The notes under the pieces: generated by a model
The model's input: the letters and a program-made list of their open reading frames with translations, nothing else
What the model was told of the DNA's origin: nothing
Database searches by the model: none
Virus record (IMG/VR): IMGVR_UViG_3300049734_000196
Coordinates: 1 to 41,071 of that record
Strand: one strand, 5' to 3'
DNA from: a virus
Length of the DNA stretch: 41,071 nucleotides
Made by a program: the position numbers and the translations under genes
In this document: positions 24,050 through 30,469 of the stretch, in pieces
Position numbering within the stretch: position 1 is the stretch's first letter
Layout of the letters: each line of letters opens with the position of its first letter

Positions 24050-24151
24050 GTCTCCTGCATCTGCTTCCGAGAGTCAGGCCACTTCTTCGGCTGGGACCTC
24101 AAGCTGCTGGATGAGTACATGGCAGCGTCCCGCAGGGTGGCAGCACGATGA
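24050..24151 (+). pseudogene. 33-codon frame behind GGAGTACC with GTC in place of a start codon
   Basis: GGAGTACC (24042-24049) is followed at once by GTC, then an open frame reading SCICFRESGHFFGWDLKLLD and EYMAASRRVAAR before TGA at 24149. In the gene at 33280 the same element is followed directly by ATG. The frame reads like a real small protein, so either the start codon decayed, GTC is used, or translation begins elsewhere. No standard start codon lies near the front of the frame. Confidence 0.35.
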
Positions 24152-24178
24152 TGTAGCCTCCTGCCTTCACCAGCCACC

Positions 24179-24282
24179 ACCCGGCCGGACACCTGCCCGG
24201 CCGGGTTGTGGTACTGAAGGGTGGCAAGGAGCCACCCCATAACCAGCAAGGAACACGGCCCCTCTTCGGGGCCGGGAGTACC
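24179..24282 (+). promoter_or_regulatory. Three consecutive hairpins and a GGAGTACC element before 24289
   Basis: Hairpin one, 10-bp stem ACCCGGCCGG / CCGGCCGGGT (24179-24206), loop ACACCTGC; hairpin two, GGGTGGC-AAGGA-GCCACCC (24219-24237); hairpin three, CGGCCCC-TCTTC-GGGGCCG (24256-24274); then GGAGTACC (24275-24282) and ATG at 24289. The first could terminate transcription, though no T-run follows. The 14-mer AACCAGCAAGGAAC (24241-24254) recurs before the gene at 34541. Confidence 0.65.
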
Positions 24283-24288
24283 TAGAAC

Positions 24289-24669
24289 ATGCGTTGTCCT
24301 GACTGCAACAAGTTCGCTTCCTACGACGAGCCCGAGGTGGAGGAGAACAGCATCGACGATGCCACCTCCATCGAGGTCACCGTCGGCCTCAACTGCGCCG
24401 ACTGCGGCGGCCGACTCAAGGAGGCCCAGATCACGTTGGCCCTCGGCGAAGAGCCTTCCCACCAGGACCCGGCCTGCGACGGGACCTGGATGGTGAAGAA
24501 CGACGCTGTGGACTACGAGCCCAGCACCCGCACCGAGGGGACTGGGCGTGGCACCAAGACCTTCTACGGTGCCAAGGCCAGCTGGACGGTGGAGTGTGAC
24601 ACCTGCCACGCCTCCCACGAGGTCACGGCTGCGAACGACGAGCAGGCTTCCAACTTCGAGGAGGCATAG
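24289..24669 (+). CDS. Zinc-ribbon protein
   Basis: 126 aa, ATG seven bases after GGAGTACC. Three Cys pairs: CPDC (3-6), CADC near 36-39 and CDTC near 103-106, plus a lone Cys (PACDGTW); HEVTAAND follows the last pair. The N-terminal pair of knuckles could form one zinc ribbon. Acidic overall (EPEVEENSIDDATSIEV). Probably a small regulatory or structural Zn protein; no family assigned. High G/C third positions suggest good expression. Confidence 0.7.
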   Translation: MRCPDCNKFASYDEPEVEENSIDDATSIEVTVGLNCADCGGRLKEAQITLALGEEPSHQDPACDGTWMVKNDAVDYEPSTRTEGTGRGTKTFYGAKASWTVECDTCHASHEVTAANDEQASNFEEA

Positions 24670-24672
24670 ATC

Positions 24673-24930
24673 ATGGCCGACCTCATCAAGCGGCGCGGAT
24701 TGGAGGTACACCTCATCGCCGAGGCCTACCTCGCTCTGCTCCAACTCCCGTTCAACAAGACCCGAATGGACCTGCAGCCCACCCTCTGCACCCTTCGGGA
24801 CACCATCGCCGACCTCACCCAGATGCCAGCGCAGGAGGTACAGGAGTTCTTCGAGAAGTTCTGTGCTACCCGCTCCATGCTGGAGCGGCTGGCCGTAGTC
24901 AACGAGGAGCTGTCCCTTGTCCAACCCTGA
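24673..24930 (+). CDS. Hypothetical helical early protein
   Basis: 85 aa, ATG behind GGAGG. Helical throughout: LIAEAYLALLQLPFNKTRMD, TLRDTIADLTQMPAQEVQEF, LERLAVVNEELSLVQP. No motif recognised. It overlaps the next gene by 14 bases. Confidence 0.65.
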   Translation: MADLIKRRGLEVHLIAEAYLALLQLPFNKTRMDLQPTLCTLRDTIADLTQMPAQEVQEFFEKFCATRSMLERLAVVNEELSLVQP

Positions 24931-25117
24931 CCGGTACCTGATCTCCCAGGCAAAGCAGATCGCTCTCATCCACGAGTCGATGGTGAACAACTCCGAGCGG
25001 GGCGAACACCACCGGGCCTGTCGATGCGATGCGATCTGCGACGCGCTCACCACCATCGCTGACGCCACGCAGCAGCTGGCCGAGGCAGGAGGATTCTACG
25101 ATGGCACCCAGCACTAG
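24917..25117 (+). CDS. Hypothetical small protein
   Basis: 66 aa from TTG at 24917 with GAGGAG upstream. Helical (YLISQAKQIALIHESMVNNS) with a Cys pair, RACRCDAICDAL. No family recognised. Ends inside the start of the following gene. Confidence 0.6.
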   Translation: MSNPDRYLISQAKQIALIHESMVNNSERGEHHRACRCDAICDALTTIADATQQLAEAGGFYDGTQH

Positions 25118-25319
25118 CCCCAGCCAGGGCCCGGACCGCACCCGGACCCTCGTTGCCAACGCCAAGCGGGTGGGGGAGCAGGAGGCATACGTCAAGATCC
25201 TCGCTCGCCTGCTCTACATGCAGGCCAACCAGGACCTGACTCCCGAGGCACGCAACGCCCTCGTGGATTTCGGTGGCTGGGTAGCGGAGCAGGCCCAGTC
25301 CGTGGGGAGGAAGGGATGA
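25101..25319 (+). CDS. Hypothetical small helical protein
   Basis: 72 aa, ATG at 25101 with GGAGG upstream, overlapping the previous gene by 17 bases. Basic N-terminus (PDRTRTLVANAKRVGEQEAY), then helices (VKILARLLYMQANQDLTPEA). No motif. ATGA link to the next gene. Confidence 0.6.
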   Translation: MAPSTSPSQGPDRTRTLVANAKRVGEQEAYVKILARLLYMQANQDLTPEARNALVDFGGWVAEQAQSVGRKG

Positions 25320-25531
25320 GGGAGTTCCGCCGTCTGATCTGGCTGTGGCGCAACCGTACAGCCATCACCCGAATCCTGCTCCTGGCGGATGGGATACTGG
25401 ATTGGCACATCAATCCAGGTCGCCATCATCCGAGGGCCACGAACCACGCGCGCTACCTCAGCCAGCTGGCGGAGGAGTTCAACAAGCTGTCCCCGGGTCA
25501 GTCGATCCGGGTCACGCTGGAGGGGATCTGA
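25316..25531 (+). CDS. Hypothetical basic protein
   Basis: 71 aa, ATG overlapping the previous stop (ATGA). MREFRRLIWLWRNRTAITRI then LLLADGILDWH and a Arg/His loop; ends SPGQSIRVTLEGI. Basic, with an amphipathic N-terminal helix that could touch membrane or nucleic acid. No family recognised. Confidence 0.55.
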   Translation: MREFRRLIWLWRNRTAITRILLLADGILDWHINPGRHHPRATNHARYLSQLAEEFNKLSPGQSIRVTLEGI

Positions 25532-25532
25532 C

Positions 25533-25850
25533 ATGGAGGTAACGTTCTCTCTTCGCCTCGAAGGGGACGACGCCCTGGTCCCGTGCAAGCTGGACCTCCG
25601 AGTCACCATCACCTCCGACCCCAACTACGGGGCCGACCGGGACGGGAGGCGGGGTGAACACCGCTGGTTCATCGACGAGATCCTCTGCGACCGGGCGGAG
25701 ACGTGGGCGGGTGCAACCCTCACCCAGTCCGCCATCGAGGCCCTGATCGAGCGACACAAGGACACCATCGAGGACCGGGCTCTCACCATCGCACGGAGCG
25801 ATGACGGGCCCGACCCTGACGATGCCTGGGATTCCAGGCACGACGACTAG
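25533..25850 (+). CDS. Hypothetical acidic protein
   Basis: 105 aa, ATG at 25533 one base after the previous stop. N-terminal strands (MEVTFSLRLEGDDALVPCKL, DLRVTITSDPNYG) and a helix (LTQSAIEALIERHKDTIEDR), acidic end (DDGPDPDDAWDSRHDD). No known motif. Strand-helix layout and acidity could suit a DNA-mimic or host-interaction protein; speculative. Confidence 0.6.
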   Translation: MEVTFSLRLEGDDALVPCKLDLRVTITSDPNYGADRDGRRGEHRWFIDEILCDRAETWAGATLTQSAIEALIERHKDTIEDRALTIARSDDGPDPDDAWDSRHDD

Positions 25851-25860
25851 GAGGCTGACG

Positions 25861-26097
25861 GTGATCAAGTTCAGGTTCAAGAACGAGGAGGGTACGGTGG
25901 AGGAGGTGGTCGGTACCTCGGCAGAGGTCGTGACCAACTTCGCCTACCTCGAGAACCCCGAGCGGCTGAAGATCAAGCTCGGAGAGGCGGTGCTCAAGGA
26001 GGTCAGCATCCGCGACGTGATCTCCATGGTGGACGACAGCTTCACCGGCGAGTACACTCCGGACCTGCACACTCCGGAGGGGGAGGAGAAGTCGTGA
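25861..26097 (+). CDS. Hypothetical small protein
   Basis: 78 aa, GTG at 25861 with AGGAGG upstream (I prefer it to a longer in-frame start inside the previous gene). MIKFRFKNEEGTVEEVVGTS, VSIRDVISMVDD, ending PEGEEKS. Beta strands followed by helices. No family recognised; GTGA link to the next gene. Confidence 0.6.
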   Translation: MIKFRFKNEEGTVEEVVGTSAEVVTNFAYLENPERLKIKLGEAVLKEVSIRDVISMVDDSFTGEYTPDLHTPEGEEKS

Positions 26098-26318
26098 TCA
26101 TCGGAGCCTTCGAGTGCAACGGAGACAGGTACCGTCTCCACGAGACGGAGGCCACGCCGGAGCAGTCGGATGACGAGGCTGTGCCGGACTCCATCACCCT
26201 CTACCTTCTGGAGGTGGACGGTGCCGTGGTCTTCTCCTCCTCCAAGCTCAGCTCCGTGATGGTGGAGCTGAACCGCTACCTGATTCAGGCGGAGGGGAGA
26301 ACCCTCCGGGTGGGTTGA
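26094..26318 (+). CDS. Hypothetical small protein
   Basis: 74 aa, GTG overlapping the previous stop (GTGA). MIIGAFECNGDRYRLHETEA ... ITLYLLEVDGAVVFSSSKLS, VMVELNRYLIQAEGRTL. Beta-sheet with a final helix. Last gene of its transcription unit: a hairpin follows at 26337. Confidence 0.6.
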   Translation: MIIGAFECNGDRYRLHETEATPEQSDDEAVPDSITLYLLEVDGAVVFSSSKLSSVMVELNRYLIQAEGRTLRVG

Positions 26319-26320
26319 TT

Positions 26321-26360
26321 GGTACTCCGCCCACCGCCCAGGGGGCTCACGCCCCCTGGG
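26321..26360. terminator. GC hairpin between early units, with GGAGTACC on the opposite strand
   Basis: Perfect 10-bp stem CCCAGGGGGC (26337-26346), loop TCAC, GCCCCCTGGG (26351-26360). No T-run follows, so termination may be factor-assisted. GGTACTCC at 26321-26328 is GGAGTACC read leftward; on that strand it lies behind the hairpin just as at real gene starts, but no leftward gene begins there. Confidence 0.6.
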
Positions 26361-26374
26361 TCCTGGGTGGGGTA

Positions 26375-26404
26375 TTGACACCTGCCATCTGGCTGTGGTA
26401 TACT
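26375..26404 (+). promoter_or_regulatory. Strong sigma70-type promoter for the SLOG-helicase unit
   Basis: TTGACA (26375-26380), 18-base spacer ending CTGTGG, TATACT (26399-26404). TGG before the -10 makes it extended. Gene start at 26431 with GGGAGGTG. The -35 overlaps GACACCTG, the half-site of the palindrome array, so it might share its regulator. Confidence 0.85.
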
Positions 26405-26430
26405 GGTTCTGTTCCGTTGCGGGAGGTGTT

Positions 26431-26817
26431 ATGATCGTAGGTTTCACTGGTACGAGGAGCGGTATGTCCGACAACCAGCGCGCGCTGCTCCGAGAAACCC
26501 TCCGATCCCTTGGCGCTACCTGTCTCCACCATGGGGACTGCATCGGTGCCGATGCCGAGGCCCACGCCATCGCGAAGGAGATGGGCCTGAAGGTTGTGAT
26601 CCATCCCCCCACTCTCGAACGGCGGAGAGCCTTCTGTGTCGGAGACGAGGCCATGCCTCCCCGACCCTACCTCCTCCGTAACCTTCACATTGTAGATGCT
26701 GTCCAGGTCCTGATCGCAGGCCCATCCACCAACAACGAGGGCACACGGTCTGGTACCTGGTACACTGTTCGCGCGGCGCGGCGCGCAGGTAAACCCATCA
26801 CAATCCTACCGCGCTAG
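26431..26817 (+). CDS. SLOG-fold (YspA/DUF2493-like) nucleotide-binding protein
   Basis: 128 aa. ATG at 26431 behind GGGAGGTG. SLOG/Rossmann signature: VGFTGTRSGM (3-12), HHGDCIGADAEAHAIAKEMG (33-52), IHPP (57-60), then VDAVQVLIAGP and a C-terminal GKPITILPR. The 'GTR' and 'HGDC.GAD..A' motifs are those of YspA-like SLOG proteins that bind nucleotides or nucleotide-derived ligands; their role in phages is not settled. It heads a unit with its own strong promoter and precedes the helicase gene. Confidence 0.8.
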   Translation: MIVGFTGTRSGMSDNQRALLRETLRSLGATCLHHGDCIGADAEAHAIAKEMGLKVVIHPPTLERRRAFCVGDEAMPPRPYLLRNLHIVDAVQVLIAGPSTNNEGTRSGTWYTVRAARRAGKPITILPR

Positions 26818-26830
26818 GATTAGGAGTACC
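26802..26830 (+). promoter_or_regulatory. Inverted repeat and GGAGTACC before the helicase gene
   Basis: AATCCTA (26802-26808) pairs with TAGGATT (26815-26821), spanning the SLOG stop codon; GGAGTACC follows at 26823-26830, six bases before ATG at 26837. Confidence 0.6.
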
Positions 26831-26836
26831 AATTCC

Positions 26837-28264
26837 ATGCAGCTGACAGCACAGCAAGAGGCTGTGCTCGCCAACCTCGGCAGGTCCCTCGGGGTCAACG
26901 CCGTGGCTGGGAGTGGCAAGACCTCCACGATCGAGGCAGCAATCCGCAAGTATGGAGCAGAGGGGACCATCTACGTGGTCTTCAACAAGCGGAACCAGCT
27001 CGAGGCGGAACGCCGGCTCCCGGCTGGCGGCCTGGTCCGCACCTTCAACTCCATCGGTCATGGTGCTGTGATCAAGCACCTCGGGAAGGTGAGGCTCGAA
27101 GAACGGAAGGGCTGGAAGGTGATGAACGAGCTGGGCATCGAGTGGCCCGACCTTCCCTCTCTCCTCCGTGTCGCCCGGGTCCTGGGCATGGTGCCCACCG
27201 GGAGCATGGGCAACGCCCCCGGCCTGATCGAGGACAGCCAGGACAACTGGGAGTACCTCTTCGATCGGTTCAGCATCGAACCGCCGGAAGATGGCGGCGA
27301 TCCGGTGGAGCTGGGACGTGAAGCCCTTCGCCTCTCGATCAGGTGGGCCTGGCAGGGAACCATCGACTTCACTGACCAGATCTACTTCCCTGCCATCTTC
27401 GGTTCTCCACTCCCCACCGGGACCATGGTCTGTGTCGATGAGGCACAGGACCTGGACCCCTGCCAGCAGGTCATGCTGGACAGGATGGTGACGGACACCG
27501 CCCTCATCGTCGGCGACAAGTACCAGGCGATCTACGGGTTCAGGGGTGCCGACGCCAACAGCTGGGACCGGCTGATGGAGCGACACTCCTGCATCCAGCT
27601 CCCCCTCACGTGGTCCTTCCGGTGTCCACGGGCTGTAGTTCGGGAGGCCCAGCAGTGGGTGCCGGAGATCCTGCCCACCGATTCCGCTCCGGAAGGGGAG
27701 GTGAAGGACCTGGGACGTGGAGCCTGGCGAGAGATGATCAAGTACGGTGACGTGATCCTCTGCCGCAACAACAAGCCCCTCATCCCCGTGTTCTACCAGC
27801 TCCTGCGGAGGGGGATCGGAGCCAAGATCGCCGGGGCTGACATCGGCAAGGGGCTGATCGCCCTGGTCAAGAAGATCCCGGGTGGGAGCTTGAAGGAGTT
27901 CCTGTCCAACCTGGAGATCTGGGCCGAGGCCGAGCGCGCCAAGGCTCGGGCGAAGGGGAAGGAGTCCAAGGTCGGGCTGATCGACGACAAGGTGGGGTGC
28001 CTCATCCTGATCGCCGAAGCAACCGGATCGAGGGATGGGCTGATCAAGCAGATCGAGTCCATGTTCTCCAACGAGCGCGCTCCCGTCACCCTGTCCACCG
28101 TCCACAAGGCGAAGGGGCTGGAGTGGGACCGCGTGTTCTTCCTCGACCGTGACCTGATTCCTTCCCCCTACTGCAAGCTGCCCTGGGAGCAGCAGCAGGA
28201 GCGCAACATCCTCTACGTGGCTGTGACCCGGGCGAAGCACAGCCTCTTCTACGTGAGGAGCTAG
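26837..28264 (+). CDS. UvrD/PcrA-type SF1 helicase
   Basis: 475 aa, compact for the family. Motif I VAGSGKTS (23-30), motif II VDEAQDLDP (200-208), motif III IVGDKYQAIYGFRGADA (224-240), motif IV LTWSFRCP (257-264), motif V STVHKAKGLEW (420-430) and motif VI VAVTRAKHSL (461-470). All ATPase and coupling motifs are present, so it should be an active 3'-5' DNA translocase. Likely role: fork progress, recombination or pairing with the Cas4-like nuclease downstream (inference). ATG follows the GGAGTACC element. Confidence 0.92.
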   Translation: MQLTAQQEAVLANLGRSLGVNAVAGSGKTSTIEAAIRKYGAEGTIYVVFNKRNQLEAERRLPAGGLVRTFNSIGHGAVIKHLGKVRLEERKGWKVMNELGIEWPDLPSLLRVARVLGMVPTGSMGNAPGLIEDSQDNWEYLFDRFSIEPPEDGGDPVELGREALRLSIRWAWQGTIDFTDQIYFPAIFGSPLPTGTMVCVDEAQDLDPCQQVMLDRMVTDTALIVGDKYQAIYGFRGADANSWDRLMERHSCIQLPLTWSFRCPRAVVREAQQWVPEILPTDSAPEGEVKDLGRGAWREMIKYGDVILCRNNKPLIPVFYQLLRRGIGAKIAGADIGKGLIALVKKIPGGSLKEFLSNLEIWAEAERAKARAKGKESKVGLIDDKVGCLILIAEATGSRDGLIKQIESMFSNERAPVTLSTVHKAKGLEWDRVFFLDRDLIPSPYCKLPWEQQQERNILYVAVTRAKHSLFYVRS

Positions 28265-28266
28265 TC

Positions 28267-28353
28267 ATGTGGGAATGGCTGGATCGCAACCTGTTCTGGG
28301 TGGTCCTGATCCTGGGTGTGGGACTGATCCTCCACCTGGCATGGAGGTGGTAG
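28267..28353 (+). CDS. 28-aa single-TM protein
   Basis: MWEWLDRNLFWVVLILGVGL then ILHLAWRW. ATG at 28267, three bases after the helicase stop, with GAGGAG upstream; the stop TAG abuts the next ATG. One membrane helix. Tiny membrane proteins like this in early operons may act on host envelope functions; unproven. Confidence 0.6.
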   Translation: MWEWLDRNLFWVVLILGVGLILHLAWRW

Positions 28354-28818
28354 ATGATCGAGACAATCACCGAAGCCATGTCTGCAGCGAGCGAGATCAC
28401 CTGCCCGCGCATGGTGTTCAAGGTCTTGCCAGATCCGCTGCGGCTGGCGGTGTACCCTGACGCCACGGTCATGTGCAACCTGATCCCCACACGAGTGGTA
28501 CCCTTCACCTTCAGGTGGGCCAACCTCTCATTCCACCTCCCGATCGAGGAGCTTCGGTTCCTGGCCATCGCCTACAAGCTGGCCGCCATCGCTGAGGATC
28601 ATGAGAGGTCGGAGCGGTTCAGGTTCCGAGGCACCCCGATCTTCAACCACCACTTCTGCTGGGGTCTCAAGGAGGTGGATGTCAACGCCGCTGCCTACTA
28701 CATGGACCTGTTCGATGAGCCCAGCCTCCATGGTACCAGCTTGGGCGACCCACTGGAGCTGAGAGAGAGGCTATACAGGCGGGAGGTGAAGATGCAAGGG
28801 GGTGGTGATGGAAGCTAA
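28354..28818 (+). CDS. Hypothetical early protein
   Basis: 154 aa, ATG directly after the preceding TAG, GGAGGTGG upstream. The start MIETITEAMSAASEITCPRM leads into a beta-rich middle (PFTFRWANLSFHLP) and helical segments (IEELRFLAIAYKLAAIAEDH, RERLYRREVKM). No family recognised. It overlaps the following Zn-binding gene by 11 bases. Confidence 0.65.
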   Translation: MIETITEAMSAASEITCPRMVFKVLPDPLRLAVYPDATVMCNLIPTRVVPFTFRWANLSFHLPIEELRFLAIAYKLAAIAEDHERSERFRFRGTPIFNHHFCWGLKEVDVNAAAYYMDLFDEPSLHGTSLGDPLELRERLYRREVKMQGGGDGS

Positions 28819-28960
28819 ACCCGGACCCCAGCCCTGTGAGAAGATCGTCAACCCTGGCCCTACCTGGGCGTACTGCGGGTGGTACACGGAGCTTCGCGAT
28901 CCACAGGGTAGACCCCTCTGCTCCAAGCATGGTGGCAACCTGCCGCCGAGGCAGGACTGA
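28808..28960 (+). CDS. 50-aa probable zinc-finger protein
   Basis: Starts MEAKPGPQPCEKIVNPGPTW and ends NLPPRQD. Cys10, Cys23, Cys38 and His41 (LCSKHGG) form a plausible Zn site. ATG at 28808 overlaps the upstream gene; its stop overlaps the next ATG (TGATG). Coupled small gene; function unknown. Confidence 0.6.
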   Translation: MEAKPGPQPCEKIVNPGPTWAYCGWYTELRDPQGRPLCSKHGGNLPPRQD

Positions 28961-29295
28961 TGCCCTACACGCGCGCGTCGCTGGCAGAGATCCGTGCCTT
29001 CATGGATGCTGCCATGACGAGGGAGGAGGGTGTGCTGCTGGAGTTTGATACAGCTGCGGCAGCCACCACCTTCATCCACAAGGCAAACATGGCGAAGAGG
29101 ATTGAGAGGGAGGAGGCTCACAAGCTCCTACCAGTGGACCCCGGCTATGGCATCTCCCCGTATGATCAGGTCAGGATCAAACGCCACACTCCGCAGCAGG
29201 TTTTGCTGCGGGTGGAGCGATCCTTCGCTGCCCTCGGGTTGAAGAAGGTGGTGGACATGGAGACAGGGGAGGTTGTGGAGGAGGATGAACTGTGA
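28960..29295 (+). CDS. Small phage protein with SPYD motif
   Basis: 111 aa. Start MPYTRASLAEIRAFMDAAMT; EGVLLEFDTAAAATTFIHKA; then GISPYDQVRI and a strand-rich end. The 'EG..L.F....A......A....R....GISPYD.V.I' plan resembles the protein encoded from 30092 (GIFV ... ALRRNI ... GSSLYDGLRI). Both fit a frequent phage family of unknown function. Last gene before hairpin C. Confidence 0.65.
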   Translation: MPYTRASLAEIRAFMDAAMTREEGVLLEFDTAAAATTFIHKANMAKRIEREEAHKLLPVDPGYGISPYDQVRIKRHTPQQVLLRVERSFAALGLKKVVDMETGEVVEEDEL

Positions 29296-29300
29296 ACCCT

Positions 29301-29333
29301 GGTAGTTACATCCCGATTGGGGATGTACCTACC
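29301..29333. promoter_or_regulatory. Dispersed hairpin copy C
   Basis: Core TACATCCC (29307-29314), loop GATTG, GGGATGTA (29320-29327), extended by GGTAG (29301-29305) and CTACC (29329-29333) across one mismatch: a 13-pair near-perfect dyad. It lies right after a stop codon and about 30 bases before the promoter at 29362, so it could end one unit or control the next. Confidence 0.8.
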
Positions 29334-29361
29334 GGGCCTCACACTTTTCCCTCCCGAGGTG

Positions 29362-29390
29362 TTGACATGCCGTTGCACCCGTGGTAGGAT
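29362..29390 (+). promoter_or_regulatory. Promoter for gene 29466-29987
   Basis: TTGACA (29362-29367), 17-base spacer ending CGTGG, TAGGAT (29385-29390), extended by TGG. The leader to 29466 contains two small hairpins, GGCCGG-ACAAT-CCGGCC and GCCGG-ACCAAG-GCCGGC type stems. Confidence 0.8.
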
Positions 29391-29465
29391 CGAACAATCA
29401 ACCGGCCGGACAATCCGGCCCTCACCAGCCGGACCAAGGCCGGCAACCAAAGAAGGAGACTGGAC

Positions 29466-29987
29466 ATGCAGATCGCAGCCAACACTCCCACCAGGGAGAT
29501 CACGATCCAGGAGGTCGTGGTGTCGGTGCCCATGCCGTTCAAGGCAGGTCACACCGTCAACGAGAACGAGGCCCACGCGCTGAACCAGGTGCTCGCGGAG
29601 AACGTCCGCAACAACCTGGCCGGCGACTTCAAGGAGGCCAAGGAGGAGGCCGCCAAGAACGGGACCGAGCTGGACGTCAAGGCCCTCCAGCGGATGACCG
29701 ACCTCTACATCAAGGGGGACGGCAAGGAGGACAAGGGCTACGAGTTCGGCGTCCGCACCGGAGGCGTCCGGGTCGCCGACCCTGTGGAGGCGGCGGCGCT
29801 GGAGTTCGCGCGGGGCCTGGTCCGCAAGAACATCACCCAGACCGGCGGCAAGCTCAAGGACTTCTCGCGCGCCCAGATCACCGAGCGGGCGGAGAAGCTC
29901 CTGGAGAAGAACCCGAAGATCCGGGAGCTGGCCAAGTCGCAGGTCGAGGCGGCGAAGGCTCTCGAGGCGTCGGTCAAGGTGGCCTAG
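29466..29987 (+). CDS. Conserved-looking phage protein of unknown function
   Basis: 173 aa, ATG behind AAGGAGA. After strands (REITIQEVVVSVPMPFKAGH) come NENEAHALNQVLAENVRNNL, a charged helix, YEFGVRTGGVRVADPVEAAA, LEFARGLVRKNI and a helical end. The blocks 'NENEA..LNQ.L.EN.RNN', 'Y.FG.R.GG....DPVE..A' and the helical tail look like a widespread phage protein family without known function. Strong promoter, structured leader, downstream pseudoknot and a marked G/C third-position bias suggest an abundant product. Confidence 0.75.
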   Translation: MQIAANTPTREITIQEVVVSVPMPFKAGHTVNENEAHALNQVLAENVRNNLAGDFKEAKEEAAKNGTELDVKALQRMTDLYIKGDGKEDKGYEFGVRTGGVRVADPVEAAALEFARGLVRKNITQTGGKLKDFSRAQITERAEKLLEKNPKIRELAKSQVEAAKALEASVKVA

Positions 29988-29993
29988 CACCTA

Positions 29994-30080
29994 GGAGCCG
30001 GGGGTTTCAGGGGGGTGCTTTCGCCTCCCTGCTTCCACCCCCCAACTGAGGGAGGATACCTGCCCTGGACCCCCGGCTCC
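29994..30080 (+). ncRNA. Structured RNA element with H-type pseudoknot
   Basis: Outer helix GGAGCCGGGGG (29994-30004) with CCCCCGGCTCC (30070-30080), 11 perfect pairs. Inside, stem 1 GGGGGGTG (30010-30017) with CACCCCCC (30036-30043), 8 pairs; its loop base CCTCCCT (30024-30030) pairs perfectly with AGGGAGG (30049-30055), 7 pairs, giving a classic H-type pseudoknot. AGGGAGG is also the best ribosome site for the next frame. It starts six bases after the stop of 29466-29987. Could be a terminator, RNA stabiliser or translation switch. Confidence 0.7.
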
Positions 30081-30091
30081 GCTCACGCCTC

Positions 30092-30469
30092 GTGTCTCTG
30101 CTGGATCAAGCCAACGATTCCGAGGAGGGTATCTTCGTCCGCTCCAAGGCGGTAGGTGCCCTCCGTCGGAACATCAGCAAGGTGATTCAAGATGAGCGAC
30201 AAGCCGGCAGCTCCCTCTACGACGGGCTCCGAATCGCCTTCAGTCCTCGCCGCCCGCACGACGAAATCTGGATCGTCCACCGTGACGGAGGCGGCGCTGG
30301 TCGCAGACGCCGACATGCCCAAGAGGATGGTGACTCTTCGGCTCTACGAGGAGGACCTGGACCTCTTGAGGTCGGTCTATTCGACGAACTACAACCTCCC
30401 GATCAGGCTGATGGTGCATCGTCACTGTCAGAACATCCGAGCGAGGATGGAAGGAAAGACGAGCAGTGA
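30092..30469 (+). CDS. Small phage protein with GSSLYDG motif, overlapping the next gene
   Basis: GTG at 30092 (an in-frame CTG at 30065 lies nearer the AGGGAGG site). Reads ANDSEEGIFVRSKAVGALRR, NISKVIQDERQAGSSLYDGL and RIAFSPRRPHDEIWIV, matching the family seen at 28960. After about residue 66 the frame turns Arg/Gly-rich and looks like a shadow of the ribbon-helix-helix frame. The true protein may end earlier through a frameshift or assembly error, or the two frames may both be used. Confidence 0.5.
   Translation: MSLLDQANDSEEGIFVRSKAVGALRRNISKVIQDERQAGSSLYDGLRIAFSPRRPHDEIWIVHRDGGGAGRRRRHAQEDGDSSALRGGPGPLEVGLFDELQPPDQADGASSLSEHPSEDGRKDEQ

Noticed and set aside
23997-24242. Frame containing MSTWQRPAGWQHDDVASCLH
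   Set aside because: No ribosome site, crosses the hairpins at 24179 and 24219, and its composition is not protein-like.
23770-25068. 432-codon leftward open frame
   Set aside because: Antisense to five coupled small rightward genes with ribosome sites; composition is shadow-like.
26798-28240. 480-codon leftward open frame
   Set aside because: Exact antisense of the UvrD-type helicase, whose motifs are all present.
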